Source: Treponema sp. (GTDB taxonomy: Bacteria > Spirochaetota > Spirochaetia > Treponematales > Breznakiellaceae). Taken from it: a stretch of DNA of 35,687 nt. The notes below the pieces were generated by a model that saw nothing but the letters and a program-made list of their open reading frames with translations, was not told the DNA's origin and searched no databases. The stretch covers positions 1 to 35,687 of the forward strand of contig JAITQR010000260.1 of the NCBI GenBank assembly GCA_031288815.1, given 5' to 3'. Both the position numbers and the translations under genes were made by a program. Positions 24,481 to 33,249 of the stretch are shown piece after piece (position 1 is the first letter of the stretch; each line of letters starts with the position of its first letter).

Positions 24481-26354
24481 TCACGCCTTCCCTGAAGAGG
24501 CGCTATATACTCCAATCCCAGTGTTCGTACCGCTTCCTCGTAGGTCTGATTCGCGAAGATACCCTGAAAAATGATAGCCGAAGCGTAAGGCGCCCACCAT
24601 TCCCACTTGTTTGCGGCCTCCACAATAATAGAAACCACCACCCGCTCTTCCGGCCTGTCGGTTTCATAGGGGGCATAAGCGGCAAACCACGAATGCCAGC
24701 GATCCTGAAGCCCCACCTCCCCGGTTCCTGTCTTTCCGGCGATCTCCACGGTCTTTATATTCAGGGGGAACTGGGCCGTACCTTCGCGGATGACCCCCCG
24801 CATATCCCGGCGGACAGTTTCAAAAACACGGGAATCAATATTGCTTTCGTGGAGCAGGGAGGGACGGATGCTCTGTTCCACCGCGCCGGAAACAGGATCC
24901 CGCACTTCCTTGAGCATATGGGGGCGGTAAACCTTGCCGTCATTTGCCACCATGCAGATCATGTTGGCCATCTGTATCGGGGTGACCAGGGTGTAACCCT
25001 GACCGATAGACATATTCATCGTGTCGCCGCCGAGCCAGCGTTCATGGAAACGACGGTCTTTCCACTGGGGAGTGGGGATGAAACCGGAGATCTCACCGGG
25101 CAGATCGATCCCCGTGGGTTCCCCGAAGCCATATTCTTTCGCATAGTAGACTATCCGTTCCACCCCCAGATAATCCCTTCCCACCGTCCAGTAATAGATA
25201 TCGCAGGACTGGGCCATGGCCTGGTGCAGGTTGAGCCTTCCATGGCCGGGGCGGCGAATGTGGCAGCGCCACTGCCGATCGCCGTAGCTTATCTCTCCCT
25301 GGCAGTCAACGGTCTGTTCCGGCGGAAAGGCGTTTTCCGTAAGGATACCGCTGGTCATGACGATTTTAAAAGTGGTTGCCGGAGGGTAACTGGACTGTAT
25401 CGCCCGGTTGAGGAAGGGCTTATCGGGGGCGTTGAGGAGAGTCTGGTATTCGGCTCCCAGGGAACTATGGCTGAAAATATCGGGATCATACCAGGGATAC
25501 GACACCATGGCGAGGATTTCCCCATCCGGCCGCATTACTACTACCGCCCCCATCCGCTTTCCCAAGGCTTTTTCCGCCAGGAGCTGAATGGAACTATCAA
25601 TGGTTAAAACCAGATTTTTTCCCATAACCGGGGGTTCCCGGGTATTGTTGGTTTCCCCGGAAACGCGCCGTCCCCGGACATCAACGGTACGGGTTTCCCG
25701 CCCGGCCTTTCCCCGGAGTATCGAGTCATACTGCCGCTCGATTCCGGCTTTGCCGATCAGGTCTCCCTGCTGGTAGCCCTGATTGTACAGCATCGTTAAC
25801 TCATCCCGGGTGATATCCCCCACGTAGCCCAGAATATGGGAAAGGCTTCCCGTATCGGCGTAGTTCCGTATGGGTTTTGACTGCCAGGAAAGACCCGGCA
25901 GGGTATCCACATTTTCGGCAAGGGTTGCGATAATGTTAAAGGGGACGTTTGTGGCTATTTCTATGGGATTGTAGAGGTAGTAATACTGTGCGGGTATCTG
26001 CCGGTCAATCTGTTCCCGCGGTATCCCCAGAATACCGGCAACCCTGCCGATAAGATCGGACAGATCGCCTCTGGGCACTTCCGCCGGGGTTATGCTTACC
26101 GCGAAAGAGTCGGTGTTCATTACCAGGGGGCTGGTAAAGCTGCGGTCGTAAATCTCCCCCCGCTGGGCGGGTATAATCGTGGTCCTGCGTGCGATATTCT
26201 GCGCCCGGGAACGGTAAAGATCCCCGCTTAAAATCTGCATACTGAACAGTCTTGCCGTGTAAAGCACAAAAACCAGAATAAAGACCGCCTTTAAAATATG
26301 TATCCGCAGATCGGGCCGTTCATCGCCCTGATTTGCCGGTTCCGCAAGGGACAT
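24477..26354 (-). CDS. mrdA: Penicillin-binding protein 2 (class B transpeptidase), with Thr in place of the SxxK serine
   Basis: The elongation transpeptidase partner of RodA. 625 residues: membrane helix about 19-40, pedestal dimerisation domain with PAQRGEIYDR (about 62-71), and the transpeptidase domain (about 245-610). Conserved motifs are SCD (383-385) and KTGT (541-544). In the first motif the usual Ser of YPP(G/A)STFK is Thr: TTFK (327-330), with codon 327 reading ACC at 25374-25376. The start shares one base with the mreD stop (TAATG), with GGAGG inside mreD. Whether Thr works as nucleophile is unknown; a sequencing error is possible because one base separates ACC from TCC. Confidence 0.95.
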   Translation of the reverse strand: MSLAEPANQGDERPDLRIHILKAVFILVFVLYTARLFSMQILSGDLYRSRAQNIARRTTIIPAQRGEIYDRSFTSPLVMNTDSFAVSITPAEVPRGDLSDLIGRVAGILGIPREQIDRQIPAQYYYLYNPIEIATNVPFNIIATLAENVDTLPGLSWQSKPIRNYADTGSLSHILGYVGDITRDELTMLYNQGYQQGDLIGKAGIERQYDSILRGKAGRETRTVDVRGRRVSGETNNTREPPVMGKNLVLTIDSSIQLLAEKALGKRMGAVVVMRPDGEILAMVSYPWYDPDIFSHSSLGAEYQTLLNAPDKPFLNRAIQSSYPPATTFKIVMTSGILTENAFPPEQTVDCQGEISYGDRQWRCHIRRPGHGRLNLHQAMAQSCDIYYWTVGRDYLGVERIVYYAKEYGFGEPTGIDLPGEISGFIPTPQWKDRRFHERWLGGDTMNMSIGQGYTLVTPIQMANMICMVANDGKVYRPHMLKEVRDPVSGAVEQSIRPSLLHESNIDSRVFETVRRDMRGVIREGTAQFPLNIKTVEIAGKTGTGEVGLQDRWHSWFAAYAPYETDRPEERVVVSIIVEAANKWEWWAPYASAIIFQGIFANQTYEEAVRTLGLEYIAPLQGRRE

Positions 26355-26878
26355 TAACTACCTCCTTCCGGGGCCCGCTGGGGATCTTTGCCAAGAAGGA
26401 GTGGATGGAAAAGCCGCAGGAGGCCAAAGAGTAATGGCGCCGAAAGACCATTGAGCATAAGTTCTACCCATAAAGTCGGAGCGGACAGGGGATAGGCGGG
26501 TACCGCCCCGGCAAGCAGTAAATGCAGCAGAAACAGGGACGCCGCTTTTAAAAGGGTAGCCGCCGCGCAGAGGACTATAGGGAGGAATACCACGTCCAGG
26601 AAAAAAGCTCCCTTTAAAAGCCCGGTCAAAGCGCCCAGAAGCGTACGTATAAAGGTGTTAAGCCCCAGGGGAGCGCCGGAGAAAAAATCCAGAAACAGCC
26701 CTGAAAAAAAACCGCTTAACTGCCCCGTCATAGTACCATTAACAAAGGCGCAGTAAACCAGGATACCCAGGGCCAGATCCGGAACCGCGTGGTACAGGGC
26801 TAAACGGGACAAGAGGGTTGACTGGAGGAGAGCAGCCACCAAGGTAAAAACCACGGTCCATATAACATTTTTAACCAT
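26354..26878 (-). CDS. mreD: Rod shape-determining membrane protein MreD
   Basis: A small multi-span inner-membrane protein of the elongasome. 174 residues, with five to six predicted hydrophobic helices. The motif FFSGLFLDFFSGAPLGLNTFI is typical of MreD. Position between mreC and mrdA supports it. Its start overlaps mreC by 8 bases, and its stop overlaps the mrdA start by one. Confidence 0.92.
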   Translation of the reverse strand: MVKNVIWTVVFTLVAALLQSTLLSRLALYHAVPDLALGILVYCAFVNGTMTGQLSGFFSGLFLDFFSGAPLGLNTFIRTLLGALTGLLKGAFFLDVVFLPIVLCAAATLLKAASLFLLHLLLAGAVPAYPLSAPTLWVELMLNGLSAPLLFGLLRLFHPLLLGKDPQRAPEGGS

Positions 26879-27779
26879 CCGATTCCCCTGCCCCTTCCTC
26901 CCCGCCGGCCTGTTCCGGATCGCCTGTCTTTGGATTGATCACAAAGACATACTCAAGCCGGGAAAAATCGACAACCGGCTCAAGTTCCACTTCCATGGAT
27001 ATTTCGTATTCCTGGTAATTTATCATGCTTACCCGGCCCACGTTTATCCCGGCGGGGTATACTCCGCCCATACCGTTACTGACGATCAGATCCCCATAGC
27101 TGATTTCGTCCCGGGCCCGTTTGTTGATAAACCGCATTCGTAAAGGGAGATCCGGATTTCCCTGGCCTTCCACAATTCCCTCGTAACGGGAAATTGCCAG
27201 ACGGGAAGAAACAAAGGAGCTGATATCGTAGAGAGGCATCACCAGGCTTTCAAATTGTCCGGCCTGAATGACTTTTCCCACCAGTCCCTGTACGCCATTT
27301 TGCCAGGCGATAACCGCCATGTTGTTCGTCACACCAGAATATTTCCCCTTGTTAATGACCAGAGCCGAAAAAAGGTTGTCCGGATCCCGCCCGATGAGTT
27401 CCGCGGGGATATGACGGTAATTGAGCGACTGAGAGAAACCGAGCTGTTCCCGAAGGCGGGCGTTTTCCTGAAGGATCTCCGCCGCGTTCCGTTCCAGTTG
27501 TTCGTAACGGGTAATCCGTTCTACCAGCTCATTGTATTCCCGCCTCAGGCTGGCGAGTTCCCGAATAGACAAAACCATTCGGGAAATTCGGGAAGTAAGC
27601 TCATAGATCCCTCCCCTCATGCCGGAAAAAACGGAAAGCCCCATGTCCCTGAAATCAACAACGGAACCGCGGGTAGAAAAAAACAGCATGGAAAATGAAA
27701 CCAGCGTCAAAGCTGTAAACACGTACGAGACCGCGCCCAGGCGGAGCCTGGATCGCTTTCTCTTTCCTCCAACAGCCAT
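26871..27779 (-). CDS. mreC: Rod shape-determining protein MreC
   Basis: A bitopic scaffold that links MreB to PBP2 and regulates it. 302 residues: a basic N-terminus, one transmembrane helix (about 16-34), a coiled coil (about 65-115: LRREYNELVERITRYEQLE), and two beta-barrel domains with the family motif GLVGKVIQAGQFESLVMPLYD and VSNGMGGVYPAGINVGRV. The acidic tail (EQAGGEEGAGESDG) overlaps the mreD start. It starts 6 bases after mreB without a strong Shine-Dalgarno, so coupling is likely. Confidence 0.95.
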   Translation of the reverse strand: MAVGGKRKRSRLRLGAVSYVFTALTLVSFSMLFFSTRGSVVDFRDMGLSVFSGMRGGIYELTSRISRMVLSIRELASLRREYNELVERITRYEQLERNAAEILQENARLREQLGFSQSLNYRHIPAELIGRDPDNLFSALVINKGKYSGVTNNMAVIAWQNGVQGLVGKVIQAGQFESLVMPLYDISSFVSSRLAISRYEGIVEGQGNPDLPLRMRFINKRARDEISYGDLIVSNGMGGVYPAGINVGRVSMINYQEYEISMEVELEPVVDFSRLEYVFVINPKTGDPEQAGGEEGAGESDG

Positions 27780-27785
27780 AAACCG

Positions 27786-28811
27786 CTAGTTCAGATCATC
27801 ATAAATACTGCGGGTATTGTTGAAACCCTTGGCATATTCAAAATACTTGCCCGCGCCTAAAGCCACACAGTCCAGAGGCGCTTCGGCCAGGATAACCGGA
27901 ACCCCGGTTTCTTTGGATATAAGCTTCGGAAGCCCCTTGAGAAGGGAACCTCCCCCGGTCATTACAATTCCCCTTTCAACGATATCCGCCGCAAGTTCCG
28001 GTGGAGTACGTCCCAGGGTCGTTTTTATTTCCTCGATTATTTGGGTTATGGGATCTTTCAGGGCTTCCCGTACTTCCACCGAATCAATTTCCAGCCGCCG
28101 GGGAAGCCCGGTAATGGCGTCGGTTCCCTTTATCTCTACTTTTTCAATTGTCTTATCCGGAGAGGCGTTACCGATCTCCATCTTGAGCCTTTCCGCCACG
28201 CCGCCCCCGATGATCAGGTTATGAACGCTCCGTACGTGACGGATAATAGCCTCATCGAATTCATCGCCTCCCAGCCGTATGGCGTTGGTTACCACCATCC
28301 CCCCCAGGGAGATAACCGAGGTTTCCGTGGTACCCCCGCCTATATCGCAGATCATGTGGCCGGCGGGCTCAAAGATAGGGATGCCCGCTCCGATAGCCGC
28401 CGCCAGGCTCTCCTCAATGACAATAACCTCCCGGGCCCCCGCCTTATAGGCGCTTTCCTCTACGGCGCGGCGTTCTACTTCGGTGATGCATGAAGGGATG
28501 CCGATGACCATTCGTGGTTTAATAAAATGGTAACGGGGCAGTACCTTGGATATAAAATAACGGATCATTTTTTCGGTGGACTCAAGATCCGCGATAACCC
28601 CGTCCCGCATAGGCCGTATGGCAATAATGTTTTCCGGGGTTTTCCAGAGCATCCGTTTGGCGTCGACTCCTACAGCCACCACCTTCTTGGTTCCCCGTTC
28701 AACAGCCACCACCGAAGGCTCGTTCAGTACAATGCTTTTCCCTCTTACGTAGATAAGCGTATTACAGGTTCCTAGATCTATACCAATATCTGAAGAACTT
28801 CTTCCAAACAT
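27786..28811 (-). CDS. mreB: Rod shape-determining actin homologue MreB
   Basis: Actin-like filament protein that guides lateral cell-wall synthesis. 341 residues with phosphate-1 motif DLGTCNT, phosphate-2 motif [10 protein letters not shown], adenosine motif [12 protein letters not shown], and the NEPSVVAV segment. The ATG is 5-8 bases after GGGAGGAAT, a strong ribosome site. It is first in the mreBCD-mrdA-rodA-radical SAM operon. An imperfect 15-base-stem hairpin lies in the 80-base gap upstream. Confidence 0.98.
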   Translation of the reverse strand: MFGRSSSDIGIDLGTCNTLIYVRGKSIVLNEPSVVAVERGTKKVVAVGVDAKRMLWKTPENIIAIRPMRDGVIADLESTEKMIRYFISKVLPRYHFIKPRMVIGIPSCITEVERRAVEESAYKAGAREVIVIEESLAAAIGAGIPIFEPAGHMICDIGGGTTETSVISLGGMVVTNAIRLGGDEFDEAIIRHVRSVHNLIIGGGVAERLKMEIGNASPDKTIEKVEIKGTDAITGLPRRLEIDSVEVREALKDPITQIIEEIKTTLGRTPPELAADIVERGIVMTGGGSLLKGLPKLISKETGVPVILAEAPLDCVALGAGKYFEYAKGFNNTRSIYDDLN

Positions 28812-28858
28812 ATTCCTCCCGCACCCTGACAGCGACGCCCGGATATTTTGTGTATTGA

Positions 28859-28893
28859 AGCCGGTTTAAAACCAAAAAGGTTTTGAACCGGCT
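28859..28893 (-). terminator. Hairpin at the end of the TPR gene before mreB
   Basis: Arms 28859-28873 and 28879-28893 pair over 15 bases with a single mismatch around a 5-base loop. The arms run through the TPR gene stop codon (28892-28894). No U tract follows on the minus strand. Either a terminator or an operator for mreB. Confidence 0.4.
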
Positions 28894-29878
28894 ATATATT
28901 AAGCCGTAAACGGGCCTGTCTGTGAGCCGGATCTATCCGTACCGCCCGCCGCCATTCGGCCCGCGCCCGGGTTGTATCCCCCCTGGCGGCGTACAATTCC
29001 CCCAACTGATAGTGCGCTTCGGCGTTTTCCCCATTTTCATTTAAAACAAGCATGTACTGGGCCTCCGCCTCCTGGCCGGCCCCTTCTCCCGCCAGGATCC
29101 CCCCCAAAAGGAGCCGGGCGGTAAGCACAGACCAGGAATCCCGGGAGGTTTCAACGCACCGGAAAAGATAAGCCTTTGCCGCCCAGGGTTCCCCCAGGGC
29201 AATATAGGAGCGGGCGATGGAAAGCAACAGCAGATCCGAAGGCCCCTTTCCCTGTTCCTCAAATTCCCCTTCTTCCGGATCTGAATCCCCGACAGAAGGG
29301 GGATTCAGGGCCAGGGTGAAAGCCGCCACGCTGCTCCGGTAATCGTGTAAAGCCGCGTAGGCTAGACCCAAATACTCCGGAATATCCCGGGCGGCATAGG
29401 AGAAAATCCGGGCCTGTTCCAGAAATTTCACCGCCAGATCGGCAAAAAACGCTCCCTTATAATAATACGCTTTGCCTAAAACATAATAGATCCTGCCGTT
29501 GTTGGCGTTGTTTTTGGCAAGCAGGGCTTTCCGTAAAGACCAGATACACTCGTCAATATAGGCCATGGTATCGGAACTGTTTATCTGGCTGATGCCGAGC
29601 TGATAAGCGGAAAAACCATGTACGGCAAGAAGAAAATAGTCCAGGGGTCTCCGGGCAAGTTCGGCCCCGCTCAAGTCAAAGGCGCTTTTATAAGAACCTT
29701 CTTCCCAAAATTGCAGGAGTTCCTTTTGTATACTCCCCCCCTTGTTTTTGAGATTGACAACCAGGGGCAAGGCCGCTCCCATTAGGACGAACAACACCAA
29801 AACGCTTACAATACGCCATACGGTCTTAACCTGGCGAATATGCGAACCATAAGCGGAATAATTACGTTCCCAGACCAT
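28892..29878 (-). CDS. Membrane-anchored TPR protein
   Basis: A protein of about 328 residues: a short cytoplasmic N-terminus, a transmembrane helix at about 20-42, and TPR repeats to the end (IYYVLGKAYYYKG, ALHDYRSSVAAFTLAL, AEAHYQLGELYAARGDTTRA). An acidic loop (DSDPEEGEFEEQG) interrupts the repeats. The start is ATG 29876-29878 or a TTG at 29897-29899; neither has a clear ribosome site. It is directly upstream of mreB on the same strand, so a scaffold role for the cell wall is possible but unproven. Confidence 0.82.
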   Translation of the reverse strand: MVWERNYSAYGSHIRQVKTVWRIVSVLVLFVLMGAALPLVVNLKNKGGSIQKELLQFWEEGSYKSAFDLSGAELARRPLDYFLLAVHGFSAYQLGISQINSSDTMAYIDECIWSLRKALLAKNNANNGRIYYVLGKAYYYKGAFFADLAVKFLEQARIFSYAARDIPEYLGLAYAALHDYRSSVAAFTLALNPPSVGDSDPEEGEFEEQGKGPSDLLLLSIARSYIALGEPWAAKAYLFRCVETSRDSWSVLTARLLLGGILAGEGAGQEAEAQYMLVLNENGENAEAHYQLGELYAARGDTTRARAEWRRAVRIDPAHRQARLRLNI

Positions 29879-29887
29879 CACTAAATG

Positions 29888-29916
29888 ATTTAATACCAAA
29901 TTCTTTATTAAGTCAA
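29888..29916 (-). promoter_or_regulatory. Candidate promoter for the membrane TPR gene
   Basis: TTGACT (29916-29911), a 17-base spacer and TTAAAT (29893-29888, four of six bases matching the -10 consensus). The ATG at 29878 would lie about 9 bases past the -10 box, giving a very short leader. Confidence 0.35.
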
Positions 29917-29960
29917 TTCTATCGGGGGAATTGTTGTGTATAAGTGTGGGGATAAAGTTA

Positions 29961-30470
29961 AAAAACGATGAACCATAAGCCGGGTTCTGTATGGCCGCGG
30001 AACGCGGCCCTGGCCGCCATCTATCTTAGGCCGAACCTTGCGGATGGCCTTTGGGGATAACCCCGCAATCTACCCGCGTTTGACCGGCGGGCCGCCGGCA
30101 AAGGAACCGAAGCCCCCTTCACGCCGCTTGATTTTGCTCCTGATGAGGCTTGCCGTTTTCCGGTTAAACCGGAATCTTTCCGGCGGCGTTGCCGTCGCCG
30201 AGGCGGGCTCTTACCCCGCCGTTTCACCCTTACCCCGCAAGATCCCAAGACTAAAAGCCTCTGAACCTTCCGGGGCGGTATCCTTTCTGTTGCGCTGTCT
30301 GTCGAAAGGCCAATGAATATCCGCCGGCTCTAAGCCGGAAGATTCATACCCTCCGCCCGGGAATTACCCGGCATCATGCCCTGCGGAGCCCGGACTTTCC
30401 TCGGGAAGACCTCATGCCCGAATAAACGGACTTTCCTGCGGCCCCCCGCGGCAACCTGGTTCATCGCCGA
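29961..30470 (-). ncRNA. rnpB: RNase P RNA, bacterial type A
   Basis: The catalytic RNA that trims tRNA 5' ends. On the minus strand the sequence has GAGGAAAGTCCGGGCTCC (conserved region I), AAGGGTGAAACGG, GATAGATGG, and ACAGAACCCGGCTTA (conserved region V). P1 is formed by CGATGAACCA (30466-30457) and TGGTTCATCG (29975-29966). Six Ts follow at once, so P1 would double as the terminator stem. At about 510 bases it is longer than the E. coli RNA (377). It abuts the zinc-ribbon gene stop (30475), so its promoter would lie in that gene's 3' end. The 5' end is an estimate. Confidence 0.96.
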
Positions 30471-30474
30471 TTAT

Positions 30475-31314
30475 TCAGTCTTCGTAGTCTATGTTGACTT
30501 TTTCTTCCTCCTCCTCGTCCTCTTCATATTCCTCGTCTTCAATATCGTCCAGATCGGAAAGGCTCCCCGCGTCTTCGGCGTTGAAGAAATCCTCCTCCTC
30601 TTCGGACTCTTCGTAAAAGAGGATCCGGGAACAGTAAGGACAAAACACGATCTCCTCTCCCAGGCGGACCGAATTGGCAAACTGGACGGGTAAAATCATG
30701 TGGCAGCCCATACATACCCCGCCTTTGATGGCGACAATACCCCGGCCCATTTTGTTCCGGATGATCCGTTCAAATTTAAACAGTACCTCCGAGTCCATAT
30801 CCGGGGTCAATTCCCTTTCCTGGGCAACCAGGCTGTCTATCTTTGCCCTTTTTTCGGCAATCTCCGCCTCAATTCCCGCCCGGTGTTCGGCAAGTTCGGC
30901 TTCCTGCTGTTCGATAAGGGCCTGGGTCTGTTTCATCTGTTCGTCCAGATCCGAAATGAGCCGTTCCTCCCGCTGCAGGTCTTTACGGTACTGCTGCTCC
31001 TTCTCGGTCGCGTCCCGTATCTCCTTGTCCAGGGCCTCGTATTCCCGCTGGGTGCTGATAAGATCCATGTTTTTCTCGGCGTCTTCCCGCATCACTTCCG
31101 CATCGGAAAGAAGGTTCCGAAATTCACTTTCCGCGTTTTTCGCCTTTTCGTATTCCTGGTTCTTTTCAATGAAGGAGCGCTTGAGCCGGGAGAGGAGTTC
31201 CTCCTGGGTGTCGAGCAGTTTGGGAATTTCCTGGATATCGTGTTCCAGGCTTATTTTTTCTGAAAGTATATCCTGCAAGGTCCGCAGTTTCTCGAAAACC
31301 TCTTCCATCGCCAT
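30475..31314 (-). CDS. Coiled-coil protein with C4 zinc ribbon (DUF164/CT398-type)
   Basis: A 279-residue protein. Long coiled coil (about 5-165) followed by a C4 zinc ribbon (C201-x2-C204, C225-x2-C228; motifs CMGCH and FCPYCSRIL) and a very acidic C-terminal tail (about 235-279, mostly Glu/Asp). CT398-type proteins of this family have been linked to RNA polymerase sigma-54 or flagellar control in Chlamydia, but function in spirochaetes is uncertain. The start is ATG 31312-31314 with TGAGGA at 7 bases; a TTG frame start at 31326 is less likely. It is 51 bases past rpoD. Confidence 0.88.
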   Translation of the reverse strand: MAMEEVFEKLRTLQDILSEKISLEHDIQEIPKLLDTQEELLSRLKRSFIEKNQEYEKAKNAESEFRNLLSDAEVMREDAEKNMDLISTQREYEALDKEIRDATEKEQQYRKDLQREERLISDLDEQMKQTQALIEQQEAELAEHRAGIEAEIAEKRAKIDSLVAQERELTPDMDSEVLFKFERIIRNKMGRGIVAIKGGVCMGCHMILPVQFANSVRLGEEIVFCPYCSRILFYEESEEEEDFFNAEDAGSLSDLDDIEDEEYEEDEEEEEKVNIDYED

Positions 31315-31365
31315 GATTATCCTCAAAAGTTAAGTATTTGAAACCTGAATCTACCGGTTTTTTGG

Positions 31366-33237
31366 TTAATGATCCAGATAGTCCTTGAGTCTCCGGCTCC
31401 GTTTGGGGTGCCGCAGCCGCCTTAGGGCCTTGGCCTCTATCTGGCGGATCCGTTCCCGGGTGACGTTAAAGTAGAGCCCCACCTCTTCCAGGGTAAGGGA
31501 ATAACCGTCGTCCAGGCCGAAACGCATCTTCAGTACCTCTTGCTCCCTGGCCGGCAAGGTGGCAAGTACCCCGGAAAGCTGTTCCTGGAGCAGGGTAAAG
31601 GCGGTCTGGCTGGCGGGATTCTCCACATCCTTGTCCTCGATAAAGTCCCCCAGCAGGGAGTCTTCCTCCTCGCCGATGGGGGTTTCCAGACTGATGGGCT
31701 CCCGGGCCACGTTTTTGACCGATTTAACCCGCTGGGCGGTCCAGCCCAGACGCTCGGCTATTTCCTCATCCGTGGGTTCCCGGCCCAGAACCTGCATGAG
31801 CTGCCGGCTTTCCCGGACCACCTTGTTGATCTGCTCGATCATGTGTACCGGTACCCGGATGGTTCGGGCCTGGTCGGAAATAGACCGGGTTATGGCCTGC
31901 CTGATCCACCAGGTGGCGTAGGTGGAAAATTTGAAGCCCTTTTGGTACTCGAACTTCTCTACCGCCTTGATAAGGCCGATATTCCCCTCCTGCACCAAAT
32001 CGAAGAAATGGAGCCCCCGGTTGGTGTATTTTTTCGCGATGGAGACCACCAGCCGGAGATTCGCCTTGATAAGCCGGTCTTTGGCGCTCTTCATCATACT
32101 TCGCCCCCGGCTTATCTCCTTGGCCATCTGGTTGATGTTTTCGATGGGCTCCTCGAATTCCGCCTCCATCTGGTGGAATTTCTTTTCCGTTACCTGAATA
32201 AGCCGGATCTTCTCTTTTATTTCGTCGGAAGAGAGACCCAGTTCCGTCTCCAGCCGTTCCCGCTCTTCTTTGATAGTGAGAAAACGGCCCAGGGTTCGCA
32301 GTTCTTTGAGGGAGCCCACCCGCAGGTGCTTTTCTATCCGCTCCTGCTCTTTCTTGTAACGCTTTATCTTTTTCGCGGCTTGGATGAATTTTTCGGAAAA
32401 ACCGGTGATTTCTTCCGGATGCATTTCCGCGTTGTTGACAATCTCCATGATCCGGTTTCTGAGTTCCGCCAACTCCCTGTCCTCAAAGAAATTCCCCCCC
32501 CGGGCAATGAGCCGCCGCTTGATATCAACGTAATTTTTGAGATCCCCCAAGATTACCCGTAGGGTTTCCTTGTAGAACTGGTTGAGCCGGCGGCGCTCGG
32601 TCATATGTTCGGTTATTTCTTTTTTGGAAAGGTTAAGTTCCCGCAGATCTCTCTTGGAAAAAGCCTTCTGGGCTATGTGGTAAAATTCGGGGATAATCAT
32701 TCCGGACTTTTTTATCACCCCTTTTATGATGTTTTCCCCGTTTTCCATCTGTTTGGAGAGTTCCACTTCCTGTTCCGCGGTAAGCAGGTTTTCCCTGCCG
32801 ATTTCCCGGAGGTACAGCCTTATGGGGTCATCGACCGAGGATTCTTTCTCGTTGTATACCAGGCGTTTCTTTTCGGTTTCCTTGGTTTTGCGTGTCTCGG
32901 GCTCGCTGTCCTCTTCCCCGGCGCTATCTTCCTCAATAAGTTGAACATTGTTTTTTTCCAGCAGCGCCAAAACCTGCTCGATCTTGTCGGTATTGGCGAT
33001 ATGTTCGGGCAGATAGTCGGAAAGCTCCTCGTAGGAGAGGGTTTTCTTTACTTTAGCGTATTCGATTAACTTTGTTACCGCCGGATCAATCGACAGTTCT
33101 TCCCGGGCCGCAACGGGCGCGTCCTGAGAGAGATCGCCGGGATGGGAATTTTGAGCGTCACCGGGGCCCTGTGCCGGTTTGCCCAGGTGAATGGCTTCGG
33201 TAAGCTGAATCGTTTCGGTAATTTGCGAATTTATCAT
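31366..33237 (-). CDS. rpoD: Primary sigma factor RpoD (sigma-70)
   Basis: The housekeeping sigma factor. 623 residues: region 1.1 (about 50-105), region 1.2 ([12 protein letters not shown]), the helical non-conserved segment with acidic and Lys-rich patches, regions 2.1-2.4 ([37 protein letters not shown], then [14 protein letters not shown]), region 3 ([12 protein letters not shown]), and region 4.2 with the recognition helix ([20 protein letters not shown]). The ATG is about 10 bases after AAGGA. It is 12 bases past dnaG, a common macromolecular-synthesis arrangement. Confidence 0.98.
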   Translation of the reverse strand: MINSQITETIQLTEAIHLGKPAQGPGDAQNSHPGDLSQDAPVAAREELSIDPAVTKLIEYAKVKKTLSYEELSDYLPEHIANTDKIEQVLALLEKNNVQLIEEDSAGEEDSEPETRKTKETEKKRLVYNEKESSVDDPIRLYLREIGRENLLTAEQEVELSKQMENGENIIKGVIKKSGMIIPEFYHIAQKAFSKRDLRELNLSKKEITEHMTERRRLNQFYKETLRVILGDLKNYVDIKRRLIARGGNFFEDRELAELRNRIMEIVNNAEMHPEEITGFSEKFIQAAKKIKRYKKEQERIEKHLRVGSLKELRTLGRFLTIKEERERLETELGLSSDEIKEKIRLIQVTEKKFHQMEAEFEEPIENINQMAKEISRGRSMMKSAKDRLIKANLRLVVSIAKKYTNRGLHFFDLVQEGNIGLIKAVEKFEYQKGFKFSTYATWWIRQAITRSISDQARTIRVPVHMIEQINKVVRESRQLMQVLGREPTDEEIAERLGWTAQRVKSVKNVAREPISLETPIGEEEDSLLGDFIEDKDVENPASQTAFTLLQEQLSGVLATLPAREQEVLKMRFGLDDGYSLTLEEVGLYFNVTRERIRQIEAKALRRLRHPKRSRRLKDYLDH

Positions 33238-33249
33238 TTCTTGTGTTCC

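Noticed and set aside
30021..30316. Small open frames on both strands
   Set aside because: They lie inside RNase P RNA and have no coding features.
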